A stretch of 64,000 nt of DNA from Arenimonas metalli CF5-1 (GCF_000747155.1 NZ_AVCK01000016.1:24746-88745), one strand, 5' to 3'. Shown: positions 18,249-26,992, counted from the stretch's first letter. Program-made: numbers and translations. Notes: generated by a model not told the origin, from the sequence alone.

Positions 18249-18662
18249 TCATTCAAGTGCGTTCAGGGCAGCGGCCACGCGCTGGCAGGCGACGATCGTG
18301 TCCAGCACCAGTCGTTCGTCGACGTCGACGTGACCTTCGTATTCGGAAAGATTGCGCTTGCCGTGGGCGTGGTCCAGCACGCGCCAGACCTCCGGCCCGA
18401 GGCCGAGGGTGTGTGGCAGGGCCTGGAACACGATGTAGCGATGGCGCGCGCGATACCCGTGCCGCCGAAGCGCCGCGAGACACAGCGCGTGCGCCGCGTT
18501 GTAGGCAAGGTCGAAGCGGCTTTCGAGCGACAGCTCGGCATTGGTCGCGTCGGCGAGGCGGGCCCTGCCTGATCGCACGAGACCTTCGACTTCGGCGGGA
18601 TCGGCCGGCTCCGCCAACAGCGGCCTGGCATTGCCGGCGAGATTCTCAAGCGGGGAGGTCAT
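18249..18662 (-). CDS. HEPN-domain protein (toxin-like partner of the nucleotidyltransferase)
   Basis: A 137-residue all-helical protein matching the HEPN fold: a long helix with SLESRFDLAYNAAHALCLAAL, then RHRYIVFQALPHTLGL, and the characteristic KRNLSEYEGH at the start of the last helix, corresponding to the R(N)x4-6(H/Y) RNase motif. Final helix DERLVLDTIVACQRVAAALNA. HEPN proteins paired with minimal nucleotidyltransferases form toxin-antitoxin modules in which HEPN cuts RNA and the partner neutralises it by AMP transfer or binding. It overlaps the upstream nucleotidyltransferase gene by 17 nt. An alternative GTG start lies 6 nt earlier. Toxicity here is inferred. Confidence 0.7.
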   Translation of the reverse strand: MTSPLENLAGNARPLLAEPADPAEVEGLVRSGRARLADATNAELSLESRFDLAYNAAHALCLAALRRHGYRARHRYIVFQALPHTLGLGPEVWRVLDHAHGKRNLSEYEGHVDVDERLVLDTIVACQRVAAALNALE

Positions 18663-19278
18663 GATCACCCCCGACTATCCAGAGCTTGGGCTGCGCCAAC
18701 ACCTTGGCAACGAAGGCGTTGCCGTCCGCGATCCGGCCGCCCAACTGCGATCGTGAGTAGATCGTGGGGTTTACGGCGCGACCCAGTCCTTCGATGAAGG
18801 GATCGAGCGCCGCCATCACGTCCGCATAGTCCAGCGTGTCGGACACGATCATCAGGTCGATGTCGCTGGCCGACGTGTCCTGTCCCTTGGCGACGGAGCC
18901 ATAGACGAAGGCAAGGTCCACTTGCCCGGCCAGGGGCGCCAGGGCCTCGCGCAGCGGCAATGCCAGCCCGAAGGTCTTGCGAACGATGGCGACCAGCTCG
19001 TCGTGGATGGGGCAGGCGGGGTTGGCGCGATAGCGCTTTTGGTTGCCCACCTTCTCGACCGAAAGCAGCCCACTGCCCGACAAGCGCGCGAGCTCGCGCT
19101 GCACGGCCCCGCTGCCCGCACCGGTGGACTGGATCAGGTCGCTGACAGTGAACGCGCGGCCGGCCTGTCCGAACAGGCTGCCCAGGACCCGTTGCTGGGT
19201 CTGGGTGAACAGGGCGTCGGACAGGTTCGCGCGCGCATACAGGGCGGCGGCTTCGCTGACGCGGGGAGGAGGGTTCAT
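18646..19278 (-). CDS. winged-helix/minimal nucleotidyltransferase fusion (antitoxin-like)
   Basis: A protein of about 210 residues with two parts. Residues 1-95 form an ArsR/MarR-like winged helix (QRVLGSLFGQAGRAFTVSDL, GAVQRELARLSGSGLLSVEK, KRYRANP). Residues 110-210 form a DNA polymerase beta-type nucleotidyltransferase with YGSVAKG and SDIDLMIVSD, the GSx10DxD active site, intact. This architecture fits an autoregulating antitoxin for the HEPN protein. Several ATG codons lie upstream (19284, 19305); the one ending at 19278 is chosen because it lies below both operator dyads. No Shine-Dalgarno is evident, so the start may be used on a nearly leaderless transcript. Confidence 0.7.
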   Translation of the reverse strand: MNPPPRVSEAAALYARANLSDALFTQTQQRVLGSLFGQAGRAFTVSDLIQSTGAGSGAVQRELARLSGSGLLSVEKVGNQKRYRANPACPIHDELVAIVRKTFGLALPLREALAPLAGQVDLAFVYGSVAKGQDTSASDIDLMIVSDTLDYADVMAALDPFIEGLGRAVNPTIYSRSQLGGRIADGNAFVAKVLAQPKLWIVGGDHDLPA

Positions 19279-19313
19279 GCCCATATCGGGCAAACTAATG
19301 CCCATTTTGGGTA
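19278..19313. promoter_or_regulatory. tandem operator-like dyads upstream of the nucleotidyltransferase gene
   Basis: TGCCC-ATATC-GGGCA at 19278-19292 is a perfect 5-bp inverted repeat with a 5-bp spacer. TGCCC-ATTTT-GGGTA at 19299-19313 is the same with one mismatch. The two are exactly 21 bp apart, two turns of the helix, at the head of a gene whose product begins with a winged helix. This layout suggests cooperative autoregulation. Confidence 0.6.
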
Positions 19314-19343
19314 TTTGCAAGCCCTGTCCTGCCCCGCGCGACC

Positions 19344-21953
19344 TCAGGCGGCGTGGGTGGCCGCCAGGAAGTCCTGGGCGAAGCGCTGCAGCACGCCGCC
19401 GGCCTCGTAGATCGACACTTCCTCGTCCGAATCCAGCCGGCAGGTCACCGGCACCTCGAAGCGCTCGCCGTTGCGGCGATTCACGACCAGGGTCAGCTGT
19501 GCACGCGGGGTGCGTTCGCCGACCACGTCGTAGGTCTCGGTGCCGTCCAGGCCCAGGGTCTTGCGGGTGGTGCCGGGCAGGAATTCCAGCGGCAGCACGC
19601 CCATGCCGATCAGGTTGGTGCGGTGGATGCGCTCGAAGCCCTCGGCCACGATCACCTCCACGCCCGCCAGGCGCACGCCCTTGGCCGCCCAGTCGCGGCT
19701 CGAGCCCTGGCCGTAGTCGGCGCCGGCCACGATGATCAGCGGCTGGCCGCGGTCAAGGTAGGTCTCGATCGCTTCCCACATGCGCATCACCTGGCCTTCC
19801 GGCTCGACGCGTGCGAGCGAGCCCTTCTTCACCGCGCCGTCCACCACCGCCATTTCGTTGGTGAGCGTGGGGTTGGCGAAGGTGGCGCGCAGCGCGGTCA
19901 GGTGGTCGCCGCGGTGCGTCGCATACGAATTGAAGTCCTCTTCCGGCAGGCCCATCTTCGCCAGGTATTCGCCGGCGGCGCTGTCGGGCAGGATCGCGTT
20001 CGAGGGCGAGAGGTGGTCGGTGGTGATGTTGTCGCCCAGCAGCGCCAGCGGGCGCAGGCCGCGCAGGGTGCGCTCGCCGGCCAGCGCGCCTTCCCAGTAG
20101 GGCGGGCGGCGGATGTAGGTGCTCTTCGGGCGCCAGTCGTACAGCGGGCTGACCTTCGCGGCGCTTTCCACGGCGATCTTGAACATCGGCTCGTACACGC
20201 TGCGGAACTGCGCCGGCTTCACCGACGCCTTCACGATCGCGTCGATCTCCTCGTCGCTCGGCCACAGGTCCTTCAGCGTCACCGGCTTGCCGGCGGCGTC
20301 GTGGCCCAGCACGTCCTTCTCGATGTCGAAGCGGATGGTGCCGGCGATGGCGTAGGCCACCACCAGCGGCGGCGAGGCCAGGAAGGCCTGCTTCGCGTAC
20401 GGATGGATGCGTCCGTCGAAGTTGCGGTTGCCGCTGAGCACGGCAGTGGCGTAGAGGTCGCGGTCGATGATTTCCTGCTGGATCTTCGGGTCCAGCGCGC
20501 CGCTCATGCCGTTGCAGGTGGTGCAGGCGAAGGCGACGATGCCGAAGCCGAGCGCCTCGAGTTCCGACTTCAGGCCGGCCTCCTCGAGGTACAGCGCCAC
20601 GGCCTTGGAGCCCGGCGCCAGCGACGACTTCACCCACGGCTTGCGCGTGAGGCCGGCCCGGTTGGCGTTGCGCGCCAGCAGGCCGGCGGCGATCACGTTG
20701 CGCGGGTTGGACGTGTTGGTGCACGAGGTGATGGCGGCGATGATCACGGCGCCATCGGGCATCAGGCCCTGCGCTTCCTGCGCGCGAGCGGCGTCGAGGT
20801 TGCCGGCGATGCCCTTGGCCGCGAGGTCGGCGGTGGCGACGCGCGCATGCGGATTGGACGGGCCGGCCATGTTGCGGCCCACCGCCGAGAGGTCGAAGGA
20901 CAGCGAGCGCTCGTACTGCGCCGTGGCCAGCGCATCGGCCCACAGGCCGGTGTGCTTCGCGTAGGTCTCGACCAGCTTCACCTGCTCGTCGCTGCGGCCG
21001 GTCAGGCGCAGGTAGTCGATCGTGTTGCCGTCGATGAAGAACATCGCGGCGGTGGCGCCGTACTCGGGGGCCATGTTGGAGATGGTGGCGCGGTCGCCGA
21101 GCGTCAGCGCCGCGGCGCCTTCGCCGCGGAACTCGAGCCAGGCGCCGACCACCTTCTGCTTGCGCAGGAACTCGGTGAGCGCCAGCACGATGTCGGTGGC
21201 GGTGATGCCAGGCTGCGGCCGGCCGGTCAGCTCGACGCCGATGATGTCGGGCAGGCGCATCCACGAGGCGCGGCCCAGCATCACGTTCTCGGCCTCCAGG
21301 CCACCGACGCCGATCGCAATCACGCCCAGCGCATCCACGTGCGGCGTGTGGCTGTCGGTGCCGACGCAGGTGTCGGGGAAGGCGACGCCGTCCTGCACGT
21401 AGATGACGGGCGACATCTTCTCCAGGTTGATCTGGTGCATGATCCCGTTGCCCGGCGGGATCACGTCCACGTTCTTGAACGCGAGCTTGGTCCAGTCGAT
21501 GAAGTGGAAGCGGTCCTCGTTGCGGCGATCCTCGATGGCGCGGTTCTTCGCGAACGCATCGGGATCGAAGCCGCCGCACTCCACCGCCAGCGAGTGGTCG
21601 ACGATCAGCTGCACGGGCACCACCGGGTTCACCTGGGCCGGGTCGCCGCCCTGGTCGGCGATGGCGTCGCGCAGGCCGGCCAGGTCCACCAGCGCGGTCT
21701 GGCCCAGGATGTCGTGGCAGACCACGCGCGCCGGGAACCACGGGAAGTCCATGTCGCGCTGGCGCCCGATGAGCTGGCGCAGCGAGGCATCGAGCGTGGC
21801 CGGATCGCAACGCCGCACCAGGTTCTCGGCCAGCACGCGCGAGACGTAGGGCAGCCCGTCCCAGGCGCCGGGCTGCAGCGCCTCCACCGCCGCGCGGGCG
21901 TCGAAGAAGTCCAGGGCGGTACCGGGCAGGGGCTTGCGGAACAGGCTGTTCAT
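19344..21953 (-). CDS. acnD: Fe/S-dependent 2-methylcitrate dehydratase AcnD
   Basis: Dehydrates 2-methylcitrate to 2-methyl-trans-aconitate in the cytoplasm, working with PrpF. The 869-residue aconitase-family protein has the usual length. Fe-S ligands are visible in ITSCTNTSNP and FACTTCNGMSG. Substrate and cluster surroundings include CVGTDSHTPHVDALG and the swivel-domain motif GADYGQGSSRDWAAKG. It is AcnD rather than AcnA because of its length, the N-terminal style and the nearby prpF. Upstream, where prpB and prpC usually sit, there is only a short palindrome and an unrelated phage-sheath gene. The gene is separated from prpF by the HEPN/nucleotidyltransferase pair. The Shine-Dalgarno is weak. 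Confidence 0.92.
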   Translation of the reverse strand: MNSLFRKPLPGTALDFFDARAAVEALQPGAWDGLPYVSRVLAENLVRRCDPATLDASLRQLIGRQRDMDFPWFPARVVCHDILGQTALVDLAGLRDAIADQGGDPAQVNPVVPVQLIVDHSLAVECGGFDPDAFAKNRAIEDRRNEDRFHFIDWTKLAFKNVDVIPPGNGIMHQINLEKMSPVIYVQDGVAFPDTCVGTDSHTPHVDALGVIAIGVGGLEAENVMLGRASWMRLPDIIGVELTGRPQPGITATDIVLALTEFLRKQKVVGAWLEFRGEGAAALTLGDRATISNMAPEYGATAAMFFIDGNTIDYLRLTGRSDEQVKLVETYAKHTGLWADALATAQYERSLSFDLSAVGRNMAGPSNPHARVATADLAAKGIAGNLDAARAQEAQGLMPDGAVIIAAITSCTNTSNPRNVIAAGLLARNANRAGLTRKPWVKSSLAPGSKAVALYLEEAGLKSELEALGFGIVAFACTTCNGMSGALDPKIQQEIIDRDLYATAVLSGNRNFDGRIHPYAKQAFLASPPLVVAYAIAGTIRFDIEKDVLGHDAAGKPVTLKDLWPSDEEIDAIVKASVKPAQFRSVYEPMFKIAVESAAKVSPLYDWRPKSTYIRRPPYWEGALAGERTLRGLRPLALLGDNITTDHLSPSNAILPDSAAGEYLAKMGLPEEDFNSYATHRGDHLTALRATFANPTLTNEMAVVDGAVKKGSLARVEPEGQVMRMWEAIETYLDRGQPLIIVAGADYGQGSSRDWAAKGVRLAGVEVIVAEGFERIHRTNLIGMGVLPLEFLPGTTRKTLGLDGTETYDVVGERTPRAQLTLVVNRRNGERFEVPVTCRLDSDEEVSIYEAGGVLQRFAQDFLAATHAA

Positions 21954-21999
21954 GGGCGGCGTTCTGGCGGAAAGCCGCCATTATCCCCGAATACAAAAA

Positions 22000-22026
22000 C
22001 GGGGTCAGGTTCCGTACCTGACCCCG
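22000..22026. repeat. GGGGTCAGGT hairpin
   Basis: CGGGGTCAGGT (22000-22010) and ACCTGACCCCG (22016-22026) are perfect 11-bp arms with a 5-nt loop, in the 92-bp gap between the sheath gene and acnD. It shares its GGGGTCAG outer end with the large element at 35451-35537, suggesting a common family. It could also act as a transcription stop between the two minus-strand genes. Confidence 0.7.
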
Positions 22027-22045
22027 CCCTGGTTTCTTGACGTAC

Positions 22046-23629
22046 TCATGGGGTGGGCGGGTCGGCGGGCAAGGCCGCCAGGTCCAGCCGGAGGATCACG
22101 AACTCCGCGGGCCGCAGCGGCGCGAAGCCGACTTCGAGATGCACGCGTCCCTGCGCGATATCGCTGGCCGTGTGGGTGCTGGCATCGCAGCGGTAGTAGA
22201 AGGCCTGCTGCGGGGTGGCGCCCTGGAAGGCACCTTGCCGGAAGAGCACATGCAGGAAGTTCCCGACCGCGAGCCGCAGCGCGGCCCAGAGCGGCTCGCC
22301 GTTGGGCTCGAACGCCGCCCATGCCGTGCCTTGCTGCAGCGAGGTTTCGATCATGGCGGCCGTGCGGCGCACCGGCAGGTAGGCGCCGAGCGATCCCGAC
22401 CCGGTCGCGCCTGCCAGGGTGCGCGTTCCCCAAGGCACGATCGAACGCCCACCCGGCAGGAAGCGCAGCGGGCAGATGCCCGCGTGGTTCAGGTCCGCCA
22501 GGTCCGCTTCGGTCGGTGCGCCCGACGCCCGCCCCGCCAGGCACAGGCCCCGCACGCCGCGCAGCGTGGCCTCCGCGCCAGCGGGCGCTTTCCACACGCC
22601 GCGCTGGCTGTCGGTGCGGGCGATCAGGCCGGCCATCGCGGCACTGGGCGGGACGCACGCGGGGGCGCCGACCGCACCCGCGTCCGCCGGGCGCAGCCAC
22701 GGGTGGTACATCGCCACCCAATCGCGCGGCAGGTCCTGCCAGCCTTGGGTGCGTGCGACCAGGTCCGCCGCGGTGGCGTCCGCCGGCCCGTCCATCAGCA
22801 GCACCGCGCGCCGGGCGGCACAGAACACCGCGGCCGCGCGCCAGCTCGCGTCGCCGTTGTCGGCGGTGTCCGGCGTGAACGGCGGCAGGCACAGCAGGTT
22901 GAACCCCGTCGCCACATCGAGGGCGTACATCCCGGTGCCCGCCGCTTCGTTCGCGGCGTCGGTTACTTCGAGCGCACCGATCGGGAGGCCGTCGTCACCA
23001 CTGGCCGGATCCGCGGACGCCGTGCCGGCGACGGCGCCCTGCCCGTCCGCGGGCAGCGTGGCGATGCGCACCAACTTCGAATCGCGGGCCAGCACGTCCG
23101 GGGCGAAGCGGGCGCTCGCCGGATCCAGCGACAGGCCGATGAACCGCTCGATCACGCCGCTGCCGCCCCGGCCGGCGGCATCCCGCGTCGCGTCCGCTTC
23201 GTCGGACACCACCAGGTCGAAGGCGGTCGGATCGCCCGCCGCATCCGCCGGGAGGGCCAATTGCGCCGAAAGGTTCCGGCCCCAGGTCCCCGGCGACGCC
23301 GCCACCAGCGACAGCCCACCAACCAGCGCAATGACCGCCTGTTGCGCGCGCCCCGCGCCCTCGCGCGTCGCCACGCGGACGATCAACGCGACCGCGCCAC
23401 CGTTCTCGAAATACAGCCGCACCGCGCGCGCCATCGGGGCGGGCGCCCAGTCACCGCCGAAGACGCGTTCGAACTCGGCGAGGCCGGTGATCCGCACCGG
23501 AACATCGACGGGACCGCGCCAGGCGCGGCCGACGAAGGCCGTGGTGCTGGTGGCCACCGCGGGAATGACGCGCACCGCCGAGCCCACTTCCTCGACATGG
23601 ACACCGGGGTAGCTTGGCGGTTCCGGCAT
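22046..23629 (-). CDS. orphan contractile phage-tail sheath-family protein
   Basis: A 527-residue protein of the tail sheath family. It opens with the classic PSYPGVHVEEV, then VATSTTAFVGRAWRGPVDVP and ITGLAEFERVFGG; the C-terminal domain holds FLPGGRSIVPWGTRTLAG, AWAAFEPNGEPLWAALR, FYYRCDAST and VHLEVGFAPLRPAEFVIL. Sheath subunits polymerise around a tube in contractile phages, type VI secretion and extracellular contractile injection systems; this style is closest to the phage/injection-system sheath. No tube, baseplate, spike, AAA+ or lysis gene lies next to it, so it is an orphan here. The frame is intact and full length. Upstream spacing shows no clear Shine-Dalgarno. Confidence 0.85.
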   Translation of the reverse strand: MPEPPSYPGVHVEEVGSAVRVIPAVATSTTAFVGRAWRGPVDVPVRITGLAEFERVFGGDWAPAPMARAVRLYFENGGAVALIVRVATREGAGRAQQAVIALVGGLSLVAASPGTWGRNLSAQLALPADAAGDPTAFDLVVSDEADATRDAAGRGGSGVIERFIGLSLDPASARFAPDVLARDSKLVRIATLPADGQGAVAGTASADPASGDDGLPIGALEVTDAANEAAGTGMYALDVATGFNLLCLPPFTPDTADNGDASWRAAAVFCAARRAVLLMDGPADATAADLVARTQGWQDLPRDWVAMYHPWLRPADAGAVGAPACVPPSAAMAGLIARTDSQRGVWKAPAGAEATLRGVRGLCLAGRASGAPTEADLADLNHAGICPLRFLPGGRSIVPWGTRTLAGATGSGSLGAYLPVRRTAAMIETSLQQGTAWAAFEPNGEPLWAALRLAVGNFLHVLFRQGAFQGATPQQAFYYRCDASTHTASDIAQGRVHLEVGFAPLRPAEFVILRLDLAALPADPPTP

Positions 23630-23778
23630 GGCGCGACTCCCTGGGCCCGACAGGGAAGGGCACGCGCTGCGCCGCCGGAAGCGGACACGCCAGCCGCCGC
23701 ATCAACGGCCTCGCCCGGCGCGAGGTGGCGGCCTGTCCGGGCTTCGTCGCCCGGGCCGCCCCGGGGCGAACCCGGCCC

Positions 23779-25062
23779 TCAGGCCGCGGACGTGCGCGTC
23801 GGCAGATCTTCGTCGGCCTGGAACCCAAGCAGCGTGCTCAGGCTAGGTCCGCCGTGCGCGGCCAGCGCCTGGCTCAGCTCCACCAGCGAATCACCGCGGG
23901 CAGCGGCGCGCAGCATGAGCATCTGCGGGGTGTCGCCGTCCTCGGGCGCCATCGCCAGGCCGAAGGCAAGGCGCACGCCGCGCGCGCCGGCCTGCTCGGT
24001 CACGCGCTGCAGCACCGGAACCAGCGCCTGCACGCTGCGCTGCAGCGCGTAGGGATTGAGCATCATCAGCAGCTGGTCTGGCGAGGTGCGGGCGATGATC
24101 ACGCCGGTCGGGGCCAGGGTCTGAAGCGCACGAGCCACCGCGGGCAGCTCGGTGCGGCCGTCGGCGCCGTCCTCGCGCTGCACGCGCAGGCTGACGATGC
24201 CGAAGTACGGCGTGTCCGAGGCCAGCGCCTCGCCAATCAGCTGGCTCAGGCGCGGGCGGTTGGGCAGGTTGGTCTCGCGGTCCACGAAGGCCAGCAGCTC
24301 CAGCCGCTCGGCGGCGGCCTGCGCCTCGCGCTTGGCCTGGATGGCCTCGCGCGCATCCCGCACCGCGAAGAAGATCGCCAGGCCCAGGCCGATCAGGGAC
24401 AGCAGCACGGTCGGCGTGGTCAGCGAGCCGCCGTCGAGCAGGTTGCCCGGCGCGCAGAAGGCACCGGCCTCGAAGGTGACCGCGGCCATACCGGCATAGT
24501 GCATGCCGGCGACCGCGACGCCCATCGCCAGCGAAGCGCCGATGCGGCGGGCGACGTCGGCCCAGGAGCGGATCGAGCGTAGCGCCGACACCAGCACCAG
24601 CGCCGCGCCCGAGGCCACCACGGCGATGATCACGGACACGGTGAACCAGAACGGGTCGTAGCCCAGGCCCGGGTCCATCTTCATCGCCGCCATGCCCGAG
24701 TAGTGCATGACGCAGACGCCGGCGCCCATGGCCAGCGCGCCGAGGCCGAGGTTGAGCTTGTTGAGCTCGCCGCGGCTGACGATGAACAGCGCCAGCGCCG
24801 AGACCAGCACCGCGGCGACCCACGAGAACACGGTGATGCCGAGGTCGTAGGTGATGGTGATCGGCATCATCAGCGCCGACATGCCGACGAAGTGCATCGC
24901 CCAGATGCCGCTGCCCATGGCCAGCGAGCCGCCGGCCAGCCATTTCATCCACTGGTCGCGGCGGGAGAAGAGACGGCCGGCGAACTCAATCGCGACGTAG
25001 CCCGCGAGCGCGGCGATGAGGATCGACAGCGCGACGAGGATGGGATCGTAAGTGCCTTGCAT
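23779..25062 (-). CDS. MHYT-domain membrane sensor with degenerate GGDEF-like domain
   Basis: A 427-residue protein. About 230 residues form seven membrane segments containing three MHYT repeats: MHFVGMSALMM, MHYSGMAAMKM and MHYAGMAAVTF, proposed in this family to bind copper and sense a diatomic gas. After a helical linker with KREAQAAAERLELLAFV comes a GGDEF-like fold starting DRETNLPNRPRLSQLI. The GG(D/E)EF loop is absent: the corresponding stretch reads ARTSPDQLLMML. It therefore probably does not make cyclic di-GMP and may bind a nucleotide or partner instead. No EAL domain follows. The start at MQGTYDP is the natural beginning of the first membrane helix; it lies about 190 bp downstream of recD on the same strand. 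Confidence 0.85.
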   Translation of the reverse strand: MQGTYDPILVALSILIAALAGYVAIEFAGRLFSRRDQWMKWLAGGSLAMGSGIWAMHFVGMSALMMPITITYDLGITVFSWVAAVLVSALALFIVSRGELNKLNLGLGALAMGAGVCVMHYSGMAAMKMDPGLGYDPFWFTVSVIIAVVASGAALVLVSALRSIRSWADVARRIGASLAMGVAVAGMHYAGMAAVTFEAGAFCAPGNLLDGGSLTTPTVLLSLIGLGLAIFFAVRDAREAIQAKREAQAAAERLELLAFVDRETNLPNRPRLSQLIGEALASDTPYFGIVSLRVQREDGADGRTELPAVARALQTLAPTGVIIARTSPDQLLMMLNPYALQRSVQALVPVLQRVTEQAGARGVRLAFGLAMAPEDGDTPQMLMLRAAARGDSLVELSQALAAHGGPSLSTLLGFQADEDLPTRTSAA

Positions 25063-25214
25063 GGTGTTGCCCCTGTAGGTTGGCCGCGGAGGATGCGGCC
25101 CGCGCGATACAGGGGTGGTGAGCGCAGGGCGAGGCCGGCGTGAATGTGTGATGCAGGTCCGTGCTGGGTGGGGCGATGGGCGCAACGAAGGGTTGCGCCG
25201 ATGTTATCGGGTGG

Positions 25215-25246
25215 CCTGGCGACCTGGCGACTTGGCGACCTAGCGG
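25215..25246. repeat. short tandem repeat between recD and the MHYT gene
   Basis: Three to four imperfect copies of an 8-bp TGGCGACC-like unit occur in the 193-bp spacer. No other structure is obvious in this spacer. Confidence 0.5.
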
Positions 25247-25255
25247 CCCAGCGCG

Positions 25256-26992
25256 TCAGCGTGAAAGGCGATCGCGCAGGCCGCCGGCGCGCGGCAGGGC
25301 GCGCGCTAGCGCATTTTCCAGGCTCGCCTGCGGCCCCCAGATTTCCACGGCGCGGCGCGCGCGCGACAGCGCGGTGTAGAGCAGCTGGCGCGAGAGGATG
25401 CAGTGCTCGGGGTCGGGCGGAAGCAGCACGGCCACTTCGCCGTACTCGCTGCCCTGGCTCTTGTGGATGGTGAGCGCCCAGGCCGGGGCGTGCGCAGGCA
25501 GGGCGCCCGGCGTGAACGCGCGCGCGCCGCCCTCGGCGGCTTCGAACCACACGCGCAGCTCGCCGTCGGCGCCACGCAGGCACAGCCCGACGTCGCCGTT
25601 GAACAGGTCGCTGCCGTAGTCATTGCGCGTCACCATCACGGCGCGGCCGGAGAACCAGTCCTGTCCGGCGGGGACCTCCCAGCGCTGGCGCAGGCGGCGC
25701 TCGATGGCGTCGTTGAGCGCGACCGCGCCGAACGCGCCCTCGCGCAGCGCGCACAGCAACTGGCGGTCGGCGAGCGCGCGCAGCGCGGACAGCGCGGCGG
25801 CCGAGGCGTCGTCGCCGGCGGGCAAGGCCGGTGGCGCGGCCTGGTCAGCCAGGGTGTCGGCCCAGCGCCGCAGCACGCGTGCCAGCGCGGCGGTGTCTTC
25901 GACCGGGCGCAAGCGGGCCTGGCCATCGGCCTGGGCCAGCGCCGCCTGCAGCGCCGCCGGATCCCCGGCACGCACGGCCTCGTTCACGGGCAGCAAGCGG
26001 GTATCGGCGCGGAAGCTGTGGCGCAGGCGCACCAGGTCGGCGGCGCCCTCGGCCTCGAGCACGGCCACCAGGTCGCCCAGCACCGCGCCGGCCCCGACCG
26101 AGTCGAGCTGGTCGGCATCGCCCACCAGCACCAGGGTGGCGCCGGGCCGCAGCGCGCGCAGCACGGCGCGCAGCTGGGAGAGGTCGAGCATCGAGGCTTC
26201 GTCCACGACGACCACGCCCGCGTCGATAGGGGAATCCGGGCCGCGCTGGAACGCATTTCGCCGCGGCGACCAGCCCAGCAGGCGATGCACGGTGAGTGCC
26301 TCGCCGCCGGCCAGCGCGTCGAAGTACGGCGCCCAGTCGGTCGGCAGCGAAGCCCGCAAACGCGCAGCCTCCAGGCGCACCGACTGCACCAGCCGCTGCG
26401 CCGCCTTGCCGGTGGGCGCGGCGATGGCGAGGCCGTCGCGGGCGGCGATGCCGTCGCGCAGCAGCCGCAGCAGCATGCGCAGCACGGTGGTGGTCTTGCC
26501 GGTGCCGGGCCCGCCGGTGAGCAGGAACAGGCGGCGGCCGCCGACCGCAGCGACGGCGGCGCGCTGGGCGCCATCGCGCGCCGGATCGCCGCCGGGGAAG
26601 AGGGCCGCGAGCTCGGCCGCGGCCATCGGCAGCGGCGTCGCGGCGTCGCGAAGTTGCGTGATCCGTGCGGCGACCTCGCCTTCATGCGCGAAGTTGCGCC
26701 AAAGGTAGAAGCGTCCCGCGTCATCAAGCACGAAGGGGGACTGGCGCGAGCCGTCGCTTACCAGCGCTTCGCCCGCGATGCGCCCGGCCTCCTCGCCCGG
26801 GTCGAGCTGCAGCGCCGTGTGGCCCGCCTGTTCGGCCAGCACCGCGCGCGCCGCGAGCTCCGAGAGCCGTGCCGAACCGCCGTGCGCCAGCACCCAGCGC
26901 GCCAGCACCCGGGCCAGCGCGCGCTCTTCCGGGCGCGCGGCGAGATCGGCGGGCAGGCGCGGCGGGGCGCCGTCGTAACGCAGGTGGTTCAT
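25256..26992 (-). CDS. recD: exodeoxyribonuclease V alpha subunit RecD
   Basis: The fast 5'-3' helicase motor of RecBCD, which processes double-strand breaks for recombination. The 578-residue protein has Walker A LLTGGPGTGKTTTVLRML, motif II VVVDEASMLDLSQL, LVGDADQLDSVGAGAVLGDL as motif III, and the C-terminal superfamily-1 motifs including ALTIHKSQGSEYGEV and YTALSRARRAVEIWG. It starts at MNHLRYDG with its ATG inside the recB stop (ATGA overlap), so it is translationally coupled as the last gene of recC-recB-recD. Confidence 0.95.
   Translation of the reverse strand: MNHLRYDGAPPRLPADLAARPEERALARVLARWVLAHGGSARLSELAARAVLAEQAGHTALQLDPGEEAGRIAGEALVSDGSRQSPFVLDDAGRFYLWRNFAHEGEVAARITQLRDAATPLPMAAAELAALFPGGDPARDGAQRAAVAAVGGRRLFLLTGGPGTGKTTTVLRMLLRLLRDGIAARDGLAIAAPTGKAAQRLVQSVRLEAARLRASLPTDWAPYFDALAGGEALTVHRLLGWSPRRNAFQRGPDSPIDAGVVVVDEASMLDLSQLRAVLRALRPGATLVLVGDADQLDSVGAGAVLGDLVAVLEAEGAADLVRLRHSFRADTRLLPVNEAVRAGDPAALQAALAQADGQARLRPVEDTAALARVLRRWADTLADQAAPPALPAGDDASAAALSALRALADRQLLCALREGAFGAVALNDAIERRLRQRWEVPAGQDWFSGRAVMVTRNDYGSDLFNGDVGLCLRGADGELRVWFEAAEGGARAFTPGALPAHAPAWALTIHKSQGSEYGEVAVLLPPDPEHCILSRQLLYTALSRARRAVEIWGPQASLENALARALPRAGGLRDRLSR

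Noticed and set aside
19353..22040. Plus-strand open frame of about 900 codons opposite acnD
   Set aside because: Exact antisense of acnD, whose Fe-S motifs and full family length are clear; the antisense product has no recognisable domain.
22037..25062. Prophage or injection-system island around the sheath gene
   Set aside because: No tube, baseplate, portal, terminase, integrase, lysis or AAA+ gene is present in the flanking sequence; neighbours are acnD and a membrane sensor.
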